Source: Bdellovibrionales bacterium
Lineage (GTDB): Bacteria > Bdellovibrionota > Bacteriovoracia > Bacteriovoracales > Bacteriovoracaceae
Length of the DNA: 7,205 bases
NCBI GenBank assembly: GCA_005791855.1
Contig: SXUH01000228.1
Span: forward strand, 1-7,205
Direction of reading: 5' to 3'
Positions 1-5,661 of the stretch are shown here, in pieces. Under the pieces are notes generated by a model that searched no databases, had not been told where the DNA came from, and was given only the letters and a program-made list of their open reading frames with translations. The stretch's first letter is position 1, and every line of letters begins with the position of its first letter. Made by a program: the position numbers and the translations under genes.

Positions 1-598
1 GGATCGCTCCGACGCCGAAGCCGAGCTTGCCTTCGAATTCAACCGACTGGGCGCCGGCGTTCACGCCTTCCGCTTCGTTGACGATGTTGATGTTCCCGTA
101 GACCTGCGTGTCTCCCATGATCACCCCGAGACGGGTTCTGAGGGACTTCGCTTCAGCGTCTGCCGCGGTCTCGTCCTTCTCCGTATTCGCGTAGCCGACG
201 TTCACGCCCCACTTGAGTCCGGTGTCTCCACCGACGAAGAGGTCGATGTTATTCTCCTCGCCGTTGTTCACGAGGCCAGTGTTGCTTCTGAAGAGGTTCG
301 CGAAGTTGTTCGCGGCACCCAGGTGGACGCCGTAAACGAGGTTCCCGCCGGCCTTGTAGATCCCGCCCTCCGCTTTCGGGGTGGTCACGGAATCGGTGGC
401 TCCGTTCTGCCCCCACTCGAACGTCACGAGGTCTTTGTGATTGATGACCTGGGCCGGGTTGAGGAACACGTTCCGGTTGTCATTCACATAGAATGATCCG
501 TAGATGTCTTCGCCCAAGGCCTGGAGCCGAGCCTTCGTCGCGAAAGCTGGTGTCGAAAGGACCGCAAGTCCAAGTACAACTGTAAGCTGTTTTCTCAT
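1..598 (-). CDS. Porin-like outer-membrane protein, N-terminal 199 residues (runs off left edge)
   Basis: The ATG at 598-596 is preceded by AGGGAG (604-609) with a 5-base gap, a good ribosome binding site. The product opens with a signal peptide (MRKQ, a hydrophobic stretch, cleavage after STPAFA at about residue 20). Then come KARLQALGED and NDNRNVFLNPAQ, an arrangement I recall from outer-membrane proteins of Bdellovibrio-like bacteria. The rest alternates short amphipathic strands rich in Gly, Asn, Tyr and Val with Asp/Glu/Lys turns (GGNLVYGVHLGAANNF, GLKWGVNVGYANTEKD, TRLGVIMGDTQVYGNINIV), as expected for a beta-barrel. The C-terminus lies outside the window, so the closing aromatic residue cannot be checked. 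The role is inferred to be a passive outer-membrane channel or a structural barrel; the substrate is unknown. It is probably transcribed on its own, because a terminator ends the gene upstream of it. No convincing -35/-10 pair stands out in the AT-rich 599-684. Confidence 0.82.
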   Translation of the reverse strand, partial: MRKQLTVVLGLAVLSTPAFATKARLQALGEDIYGSFYVNDNRNVFLNPAQVINHKDLVTFEWGQNGATDSVTTPKAEGGIYKAGGNLVYGVHLGAANNFANLFRSNTGLVNNGEENNIDLFVGGDTGLKWGVNVGYANTEKDETAADAEAKSLRTRLGVIMGDTQVYGNINIVNEAEGVNAGAQSVEFEGKLGFGVGAI

Positions 599-684
599 GA
601 GAACTCCCTGTAATTAAAAAACAAATGTCCAATGCTTAAAGTTTGAGCAATGAATCGGTTTTTGGCAAATATTATTTTTTGAGT

Positions 685-713
685 AAAAAAAAAAGGGCCG
701 CGCTGCGGCCCTT
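685..713 (-). terminator. Intrinsic terminator after the 198-residue barrel gene
   Basis: The arms GGGCCGC (695-701) and GCGGCCC (705-711) pair perfectly around a 3-base loop, and two A-T pairs extend the stem. On the minus strand the stem is followed by ten consecutive T (685-694). On the plus strand no T-run follows, so it works for leftward transcription. It lies 22 bases beyond the stop codon at 735-737. Confidence 0.93.
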
Positions 714-734
714 CCGTGAGATCCTGGAATTTTC

Positions 735-1331
735 TTAGAAGAGGATGTCGAACTTAAGGAAGTTGAACTTCACCTCGGTTCCGGAGCGGAAGTAGTCGTC
801 GCGGATGTCGCCGCCGTATCTCTTAAAGGTAAGACCGAAAGACGGGGCGTAGGTGATGTTCGCCTGAGACCACTTCCCGAGGTCAAACCGCTTCCCGACT
901 TCTCCGTCGAGGAAGAGGTTGAAGCCTGAGGCGTCGTCGTTCCCCTGCTCAATAGTTTGTCTCTCAAGGCCTACCATCGCACCGAAGAAGAAAGACTCTT
1001 TGATGTTCTCGTGCTGGAAGTTGTAGAGGAATCCTCCCGCCGCACCCCAGCGTGAATCTAAGCTGTCACCGCCGTAGTCAATATCTTGACGATTGATGTA
1101 CGCCTTGGCCTTCCACATGAGGCCCACGTACTGTGAAAAGTTCTGGGCGTAGTTGAGGTTGAGACGGAAGGTGGTCTCCTCGTAATCGGCGTTGCTCTTC
1201 TTGGCGTTGTCATTCTTGAAGAGGAGGCCGCCGGTGTAGGACATGTCGAACGCATCGATGGAGATGATCCGAGACTGGGCGCTGGCCGCGAGGGAGGAAA
1301 CGAGGACGAGGATAGCTAATGCGAATTTCAC
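735..1331 (-). CDS. Small outer-membrane beta-barrel protein, 198 aa, GTG start
   Basis: This is a secreted protein predicted to fold as a small barrel. A signal peptide covers residues 1-18, with cleavage in AASA|QS. The mature part contains about eight segments with alternating hydrophobic residues (roughly 23-36, 50-64, 66-78, 93-107, 110-125, 135-150, 155-172 and 182-198). It ends in FDILF with a terminal Phe, the usual signature recognised by the outer-membrane assembly machinery. Length and strand count fit eight-stranded barrels of the OmpA/OmpW size class, but I recognise no specific family. The start codon is GTG (1331-1329), supported by a strong AAAGGAGAT ribosome binding site (1336-1344). 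The gene begins 39 bases after the 370-residue gene and is followed by a terminator, so the two are probably one transcription unit. Function is unknown; candidates are a structural barrel or a lipid or small-molecule binder. Confidence 0.85.
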   Translation of the reverse strand: MKFALAILVLVSSLAASAQSRIISIDAFDMSYTGGLLFKNDNAKKSNADYEETTFRLNLNYAQNFSQYVGLMWKAKAYINRQDIDYGGDSLDSRWGAAGGFLYNFQHENIKESFFFGAMVGLERQTIEQGNDDASGFNLFLDGEVGKRFDLGKWSQANITYAPSFGLTFKRYGGDIRDDYFRSGTEVKFNFLKFDILF

Positions 1332-1335
1332 TGTA

Positions 1336-1344
1336 ATCTCCTTT
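1336..1344 (-). promoter_or_regulatory. Strong Shine-Dalgarno that fixes a GTG start
   Basis: The minus-strand sequence AAAGGAGAT ends 4 bases before the GTG at 1331-1329, placing its AGGAG core 6 bases away. No in-frame ATG lies nearby that would preserve the signal peptide, so the GTG is the start. The site allows translation independent of the upstream gene. Confidence 0.8.
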
Positions 1345-1370
1345 AGATTATGAAGTAATTGGCTTGGTAC

Positions 1371-2483
1371 TTAGTTGAGGAGGACACGGGAGAGGTACTT
1401 CTCGCTGGTCTGGGGTCCGGTCATCGGGCTCATCTGGCCCAGGAACTTCAGGGACGGGTAGTCGAAGGCCAGCTGCTCGATGGCTTCGTCCTTGACCCCG
1501 GAGATGAACATCTCGTCGTCGAAGCGGATGTACTCTTTGGTGATGTGCTTTTCGATGTCCGGGAAGACGCGGTCGAGGACCCGCTTCAGGAGCTTGATCT
1601 TCGCGGCAAGGTCTTCGGACTGCGGCTCGTCTTCGTTGATCAGGAACAGGGTGTGGCAGACCTGCTCTCCGAGGGCGTGGTCGAAGGCTTCGAACTCGAC
1701 GATGAAGTGCCCCCACTCGTGGGTCATGCTCTGAGGGATGAAGAGGGTCCGCTCCTCCGGGTAGAATTCCCGGTCGAGCTTCCAGGTGGTGGAGATGCCC
1801 CCCTTCACCTTGAGGCTCGTGCACACGTCGATGAGCTCGGGGGTCAGGCGCTCCTTGTGCGTGAGGTAGCTCAGGAACTTCTTCGGCGACGTGGAGATGT
1901 AGAGGCACTCGCAGGTCAGCTGGCTGAAGTCCTTGAAGCTCAGGTGCCACTCTTTCTTCTCGACCAGCTCCGCGGGAGTGGTCTTTTCGATGGCGTCGAA
2001 GATCTTGATCTCGGAGTGGGCCGCGAGGATCTCGTCCAGGTTCTCCCAGTCTTCCTCCGAGAAGAGGCTCGCGAGCTTCAGCGTGTACCCCTTCGAGAGG
2101 AAGAAGTGCTCTCCCTCCTGGAGCTCCATGGACCTGGCCCGGCCCGTGAAATCGTGGAACTTCCCTTCCTTGTAGAAGGCGGCGTCCCGGGCCTGGGGAG
2201 AGATCTTCGCGTTGTGGAACTTCCGGTAGATCGCCTCGACCGCGGCCGTTGACCGGATCTGGGAGACCCCGTACTCGTACTGCTGGACGAGGGTAACCTT
2301 ACTGAGCAGCCGGTTCGAGATCAGTCTCACGGATGCCCCGGGCTGAGCTTTCCTGAGCTCCACGAGCTTCAGCACAGCTCCCAGGTCCTCACCCAGGATG
2401 ACGTGCTCGTAGTGCTTCGGCAGAACGTTGCTCGCCATTTCACTCTTGTGATGCTTGATGTGCTTGAGGATTCCAAAACTCAT
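1371..2483 (-). CDS. Uncharacterised 370-aa protein with a degenerate dinucleotide-binding-like N-terminus
   Basis: I do not recognise a specific family. Residues 26-58 (EHVILGEDLGAVLKLVELRK..., VRLIS) look like the first beta-alpha-beta unit of an FAD/NAD-binding fold. However, the GxGxxG fingerprint is eroded to GEDLGA, keeping only its first Gly. Further along, a strand-rich stretch (240-268), a helix with KLLKRVLDRVFPDI (297-310) and a C-terminal YPSLKFLGQMSP (342-353) recall the layout of amine-oxidase-like flavoproteins. The suggestion is therefore a flavoprotein relative that may have lost cofactor binding. HEWGH at 255-259 matches the zinc-protease HExxH pattern but sits in a segment that looks like a beta-strand. 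There is no signal peptide or membrane segment, so it is probably cytoplasmic. The ATG at 2483 has no Shine-Dalgarno; Met16 (2438) is a possible alternative start. It follows the mltD terminator closely and probably heads a unit with the downstream barrel gene. Confidence 0.78.
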   Translation of the reverse strand: MSFGILKHIKHHKSEMASNVLPKHYEHVILGEDLGAVLKLVELRKAQPGASVRLISNRLLSKVTLVQQYEYGVSQIRSTAAVEAIYRKFHNAKISPQARDAAFYKEGKFHDFTGRARSMELQEGEHFFLSKGYTLKLASLFSEEDWENLDEILAAHSEIKIFDAIEKTTPAELVEKKEWHLSFKDFSQLTCECLYISTSPKKFLSYLTHKERLTPELIDVCTSLKVKGGISTTWKLDREFYPEERTLFIPQSMTHEWGHFIVEFEAFDHALGEQVCHTLFLINEDEPQSEDLAAKIKLLKRVLDRVFPDIEKHITKEYIRFDDEMFISGVKDEAIEQLAFDYPSLKFLGQMSPMTGPQTSEKYLSRVLLN

Positions 2484-2500
2484 GCCGGAAATCTTAAAAT

Positions 2501-2529
2501 AAAAAACCCACTCTTACGAGCGGGTTTTT
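2501..2529 (-). terminator. Intrinsic terminator after mltD
   Basis: Arms 2502-2513 and 2518-2529 pair around a 4-base loop (2514-2517). The one irregular pair (2510/2521) is a G-U wobble in minus-strand RNA but an A-C mismatch in plus-strand RNA, so the structure favours leftward transcripts. The T-run on the minus strand is the complement of 2501-2506. The hairpin starts 25 bases after the mltD stop and ends only 17 bases before the next start codon. Confidence 0.92.
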
Positions 2530-2554
2530 GGTATTTTAAAGTATTGCTGGTGGG

Positions 2555-4048
2555 TTACCGGATGGCGAGCTTATCCCCGGGGAGGATCATGCGCCGCTTA
2601 ATAATGTGGTGGTTGGTTCTGATGATCGTGCTCATCGGAACACCGGTACGCTGGGCGACTCTCCAGAGAGTGTCACCCTTCTTCACGGTGTAGAACACCG
2701 TCGGGCTCTTGATCAGCTGGCCCCGGTTGGAGTACGAGCTGATGGTCCGGCTGTAGGAGCGACGGCGAGCGAGCTTGCGGGTTGGCTTCTCGTAGATGTC
2801 CGAGTACATGCTGGCTTCGATGGAATGGTCCTCGCGGAACGGGAGGTACACGACTGTCTTTGGGGAGAGCCTCGACTGGCTGACGTCCGGGTTGAGGGAC
2901 GCGAGGACGTCCACCGGAACCTTGAACTTCCGCGAGATGTGCTGCAGGGATGACTGCCCGTTGGTCACGTAGGTCTTGTAGCTGTCGGCCACCACCGAGT
3001 CCTTGTCCTGGTAGGCTTCCCAGGCTTCCTTCGCTCCGACCGGAACGCGGAGGGGGTAGGATTCGAAGTACGGCGGGATCTGCCAGCGGACGATCTCCGG
3101 GTTGTAGCGCTTCACCTCTTCGAAGTCGAGCTCGAGGACCTCGGCCACTTCGTAGAGGTCCGCGTTCCCCTTCACTATGATCTCTTCGTAGTCGAGGGCG
3201 GTCTCGAACTTGATCTCGTTGAAGCCGAAGACCTCGAGGTTCTTCCCGATGATGGCGAGGGCCATGATCTTCGGAACGTAGTTCTTCGTCTCGGCCTTGA
3301 GGTAGCGGCCCTTGGTCAGGGACCAGAAGTCCTTGGTCTTGTACATGCGGATGGCCCGGGCCATCTTCCCTTCTCCGGCGTTGTACCCGGCTGTGGCGAG
3401 CTCCCACGAACCGAAGAGGCCGTGGAGGGTCTTGAGGTAGTTGGCGGCGGCGATGGTGGCCTTGAGCGGGTCTCTCCGCTCGTCGACGTACCAGTCGATG
3501 TTCAGGCCGAACTTCCTTCCGGTGGCGGGCATGAACTGCCACGGGCCCACGGCCTTCGCCCAGGAGCGGGCGTGGTTCTGGAACCCGGACTCGGCCATGG
3601 CGAGGTAGATCAGGTCCCGGGGAAGGCCCGAGTCCGCCATGATCTTCGAGAGCACCGGAGCGTAGCGGCCTGCTCTCTGAGTGTAGTTGATGAAGTGCTG
3701 GCGGCCCTTGCCGGTGAAGAACTTCACCCACATGGAGACCTGCTTGTTCCAGGTCACCGGGATGTCGAACTTCGTGTTGACCAGGCCGAGCTCGGTGACG
3801 GCTTCCGGTTCGATCTCGTAGATGTTGAGCGGCGCCGTGAAGGTCTGCTCGTGGGAGCTTCCGTGGATGCAGCCCTTGCAGTTGGGGAGATCCTTTTCGA
3901 TCAACTGCTCCTGCACGCGGTAGAATTCTGCTTGTTCTGAAACGGTCGGATTGTATTTTTCTTCGGTCGGTTTTTTAAACGTAGAACATGCTGAGACCAG
4001 CACAAAAATCGCAGCCATTGGCAAGAAAGTAGCCGTCTTGTTAATCAT
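2555..4048 (-). CDS. mltD: Membrane-bound lytic murein transglycosylase, MltD type, with LysM domains
   Basis: This enzyme cleaves the MurNAc-GlcNAc bond of peptidoglycan without water, giving 1,6-anhydroMurNAc ends. It is a lipoprotein: after a hydrophobic leader the lipobox LVSAC places the lipidated Cys at 21, followed by Ser, which suggests an outer-membrane, periplasm-facing location. The SLT catalytic domain spans about 120-265. Glu153 in MAESGFQ is the expected catalytic acid, followed by AVGPWQFMPATG (166-177) and the GYNAGEGK motif (221-228). Residues 285-337 match the extra module seen in MltD. Two LysM-type regions follow, a weak one at about 359-404 and a clear C-terminal one at 452-496 (YTVKKGDTLWRVAQRTGVP), separated by a basic linker (421-430). 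An unusual CKGC pair lies at 57-60. The length of 497 aa is normal for MltD. Start: ATG at 4048 with TGAGGA 6 bases upstream. It has its own terminator and probably its own promoter. Confidence 0.95.
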   Translation of the reverse strand: MINKTATFLPMAAIFVLVSACSTFKKPTEEKYNPTVSEQAEFYRVQEQLIEKDLPNCKGCIHGSSHEQTFTAPLNIYEIEPEAVTELGLVNTKFDIPVTWNKQVSMWVKFFTGKGRQHFINYTQRAGRYAPVLSKIMADSGLPRDLIYLAMAESGFQNHARSWAKAVGPWQFMPATGRKFGLNIDWYVDERRDPLKATIAAANYLKTLHGLFGSWELATAGYNAGEGKMARAIRMYKTKDFWSLTKGRYLKAETKNYVPKIMALAIIGKNLEVFGFNEIKFETALDYEEIIVKGNADLYEVAEVLELDFEEVKRYNPEIVRWQIPPYFESYPLRVPVGAKEAWEAYQDKDSVVADSYKTYVTNGQSSLQHISRKFKVPVDVLASLNPDVSQSRLSPKTVVYLPFREDHSIEASMYSDIYEKPTRKLARRRSYSRTISSYSNRGQLIKSPTVFYTVKKGDTLWRVAQRTGVPMSTIIRTNHHIIKRRMILPGDKLAIR

Positions 4049-4093
4049 TTATCATCCTCAGCATCAAAAAGTAGAGAAGCGTTCCACCTTTGA

Positions 4094-4122
4094 AGAATAA
4101 TCCATTTAAAGATATCACCCAA
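4094..4122 (-). promoter_or_regulatory. Candidate sigma-70-type promoter for mltD
   Basis: On the minus strand, TTGGGT (4117-4122) and TATTCT (4094-4099) are separated by exactly 17 bases. They match the TTGACA/TATAAT consensus at 3 and 4 of 6 positions. Transcription would start near 4087, giving a leader of about 40 bases that includes the Shine-Dalgarno at 4055-4060. The match is modest and such hexamers arise by chance in AT-rich DNA. Confidence 0.35.
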
Positions 4123-4292
4123 CGTGGGAAAAATTGTCTGGCGAAAACTGCCGCTTTACAATTCTTTCAAACACTTATAGCCCCAACTGATCGGAGTTTT
4201 AATGCTTTACTTAAATCAAAAAATGAATATCTATACTCAATTATTTTAATCTACTATGCAGAAAATGACACCATTATAAGGCAGATTTTTTC

Positions 4293-4301
4293 TGCTAGTA
4301 T
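4293..4301 (+). promoter_or_regulatory. Candidate extended -10 element abutting the start codon of the 170-aa gene
   Basis: TGCTAGTAT has the TGn extension and a 4-of-6 match to TATAAT. Its last base lies 6 bases before the ATG at 4308, so transcription from it would begin at or next to the A of the ATG. No good -35 is visible at 17 bases, which extended -10 promoters can tolerate. This would give a leaderless mRNA, consistent with the lack of a ribosome binding site. Confidence 0.3.
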
Positions 4302-4307
4302 GAGAGT

Positions 4308-4820
4308 ATGCCAAGGCTACTTTTCCTAATGCTCTGCTCTCTGGTCATCTCCCCTGCTTTCTCCAAGGTGGAGAAGCCTAACTACGATTTCAGCCTCGAT
4401 ACCTTGAACGATTTTTTTCCGGAGAAACCCACCGCCGAACTCGACAAGAAATACGGAAAGGCCGAGGTGATGGGTGAGAAGAACGGGATCCAAACCTTGA
4501 AGTACCAGGTCTCGTATCTTCGCTACAAGTTCCCCGTGGTTCTGCAGGCCAGAGACGGGGCCGTCCTGGATTTCTTCGCTCGGATGCCCAGCTACTTCCT
4601 CCACGACGTCTTTTTTCAGTCCCTCGTTAACCGGCACGGCAAGCAGGACACGTACCGGAAGGTCGGCGAAGAGGCCGTGTACGCCTGGGAGAAGAAACCG
4701 CTGCGGCACGTGTACAGCGCCGCCTGCACCATCACCTGCTTCCCGATCTTCTACACCGTCTTCCCGGCGGAGCCGAGCGCCGATCCCCTCATCAAAAAGA
4801 TGAAAGACGCCTACCGGTGA
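4308..4820 (+). CDS. Small secreted protein of unknown function, 170 aa
   Basis: The family is not recognised. The N-terminus is a typical signal peptide (MPRLLFLMLC, hydrophobic core, likely cleavage after SPAFS at residue 19), so the mature protein of about 150 residues should be periplasmic or exported. The mature part is compact and mixed alpha/beta: a charged N-terminal stretch (31-60), a strand-rich centre (62-90, ending LDFFARMPSYF), and a C-terminal hydrophobic stretch with Cys140 and Cys144 (CTITC) that could form a disulfide. No catalytic motif is visible. The ATG at 4308 has no Shine-Dalgarno at a useful distance; the next Met (residue 8) would remove most of the signal peptide. 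Codons are GC-ending like those of the neighbours, arguing for a real resident gene. It is convergent with lgt, with one base between the two stop codons. Confidence 0.82.
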   Translation: MPRLLFLMLCSLVISPAFSKVEKPNYDFSLDTLNDFFPEKPTAELDKKYGKAEVMGEKNGIQTLKYQVSYLRYKFPVVLQARDGAVLDFFARMPSYFLHDVFFQSLVNRHGKQDTYRKVGEEAVYAWEKKPLRHVYSAACTITCFPIFYTVFPAEPSADPLIKKMKDAYR

Positions 4821-4836
4821 GTCACTCTCTGTAGGC
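4809..4836. repeat. Nested inverted repeat spanning two convergent stop codons
   Basis: GCCTAC (4809-4814) and GTAGGC (4831-4836) form 6-bp arms, and inside them GTGAGTCAC (4817-4825) is a perfect 9-base palindrome centred on 4821. Both stop codons (4818-4820 plus, 4822-4824 minus) lie symmetrically in it. The outer arms arise because both proteins end in codons for Ala-Tyr-Arg. No good T-run follows directly on either strand; the nearest on the minus strand begins several bases further on. It might weakly terminate lgt transcripts, or be coincidence. Confidence 0.45.
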
Positions 4837-5619
4837 CACGGACGGGAGGTTGAGCTTCTTCGCGTACGCCAGCATCACGAGCGAGATCGGGATCATGACC
4901 AGGCAGAGGATCTGGCCCATGGTGAAGTACCCCAGGTAGTACCCGAGCTGCGTGTCCGGCTCCCGGAAGAACTCCACGACGAACCGGAACGCCCCGTAGC
5001 CCATGAGGAAGATCGAGCAGGTCACGCCGTAGATCTTCTGCCTCCGGTGCAGGATGAAGAGGATGACGAAGAGGACGATCCCCTCGAGCACCCCTTCGTA
5101 GAGCTGCGACGGGTGCCGCGGGAAGGGCCCGCCTCCCGGGAAGACGACCCCGGCCCAGGAATCGGTGACCCGGCCATAGAGCTCGCCGTTGATGAAGTTC
5201 CCCATCCGCCCGAAGAAGAGGCCCGGAGATCCGGCGACCGCCATGCAGTCGGCGACGTGGAAGAAGTGCAGCCCGTGCTTCCGCGCGAAGAGCCAGGTGG
5301 AGACGCACATGCCGGCGACGGCGCCGTGGAACGAGAGGCCACCCTTCCACACGGAGAAGACGTCGGAGAAGTTCTGCGAGTAGTAGTCCCAATTGTAGAC
5401 GAAGACGTACGTGAGGCGCGCGCCGATGAACATCCCGAAGATGAGCCAGGTGACGTACTGGTCGATGGACTCCTTCGGGGCCAGCCAGAATTTTCTGTTG
5501 GCGAGGTACTTGAGGAGCATCCCGCCGACGAGGAAGCCGACGACGTACATAGCACCGTACCATCGGACCTGGAGGGGGCCCACGGAGAAGATAACCGGAT
5601 CGATCCATTCTTGAGTCAT
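4822..5619 (-). CDS. lgt: Prolipoprotein diacylglyceryl transferase Lgt
   Basis: Lgt moves diacylglycerol from phosphatidylglycerol to the lipobox cysteine of prolipoproteins in the inner membrane, the first step of lipoprotein maturation. With the ATG at 5619 the product is 265 aa with about seven membrane segments. Family landmarks in order: RWYGAMY (19-25, Tyr21), GGLSFHGA with His98, the Lgt signature GRMGNFINGELYGR (137-150, including Arg138, Asn141 and Glu146), HPSQLYE (169-175), and YGAFRFVVEFFREPD (208-222) with the conserved Tyr208 and Arg212. All expected key residues are present. A longer reading from a TTG at 5655 adds 12 residues that are not typical of Lgt, so I prefer the ATG. 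Neither start has a Shine-Dalgarno. It is the last gene of a leftward group, 42 bases after the 258-aa gene. Likely substrates encoded in this window are MltD and the 110-aa lipoprotein. Confidence 0.97.
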   Translation of the reverse strand: MTQEWIDPVIFSVGPLQVRWYGAMYVVGFLVGGMLLKYLANRKFWLAPKESIDQYVTWLIFGMFIGARLTYVFVYNWDYYSQNFSDVFSVWKGGLSFHGAVAGMCVSTWLFARKHGLHFFHVADCMAVAGSPGLFFGRMGNFINGELYGRVTDSWAGVVFPGGGPFPRHPSQLYEGVLEGIVLFVILFILHRRQKIYGVTCSIFLMGYGAFRFVVEFFREPDTQLGYYLGYFTMGQILCLVMIPISLVMLAYAKKLNLPSVAYRE

Positions 5620-5628
5620 GGCTGATAG

Positions 5629-5655
5629 CTTATAGAACAATGTGTGTGAAGACAA
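5629..5655 (-). promoter_or_regulatory. Possible internal promoter before lgt
   Basis: On the minus strand, TTGTCT (5650-5655) and TATAAG (5629-5634, 5 of 6 consensus positions) are 15 bases apart, slightly short. The -10 ends 9 bases before the lgt ATG, so a transcript from here would have only about 3 leader bases. This would fit the absence of a ribosome binding site, but lgt may equally be read from the upstream genes. Confidence 0.25.
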
Positions 5656-5661
5656 CTAGGA

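Larger units (their letters stand above)
4049..4307. other. AT-rich divergent intergenic region
   Basis: This 259-base spacer separates the divergent starts of mltD and the small secreted-protein gene. It is markedly richer in A and T than the flanking genes and presumably holds promoters for both. A 79-codon open frame starting with TTG at 4090 crosses it, but has no ribosome binding site and no family resemblance, so I do not call it. A short inverted repeat, GCAGA (4281-4285) and TCTGC (4291-4295), lies near the right-hand start. Confidence 0.7.

Noticed and set aside
1707..1721. HEWGH in the 370-aa protein as evidence of a zinc metalloprotease
   Set aside because: The surrounding residues (HFIVEFEAF) favour a beta-strand rather than the required helix, no clear third ligand is seen, and the rest of the protein looks like a dinucleotide-binding fold. 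The conflict is kept as a finding.
1359..2252. 297-codon plus-strand open frame opposite the 370-aa gene
   Set aside because: It is the mirror of a GC-ending coding strand. The product is a low-complexity Leu/Glu/Val/Arg-rich sequence without motifs, typical of an antisense shadow.
3863..3880. CKGCIH in MltD as a c-type heme site
   Set aside because: Heme attachment needs CxxCH with His directly after the second Cys; here an Ile intervenes.
4281..4295. GCAGA/TCTGC inverted repeat around a T-run as an operator or terminator
   Set aside because: The arms are only 5 bp, the T-run is in the loop rather than after the stem, and such short repeats are frequent in AT-rich DNA.
4090..4329. 79-codon plus-strand open frame in the AT-rich spacer, TTG start
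   Set aside because: It has no ribosome binding site, its composition follows the AT-rich DNA, it covers the probable mltD promoter and it overlaps the signal-peptide start of the next gene.
4789..4803. TCATC-AAAAA-GATGA hairpin as a terminator
   Set aside because: It lies inside the coding sequence of the secreted protein, has weak 5-bp arms and no T-run after the stem.
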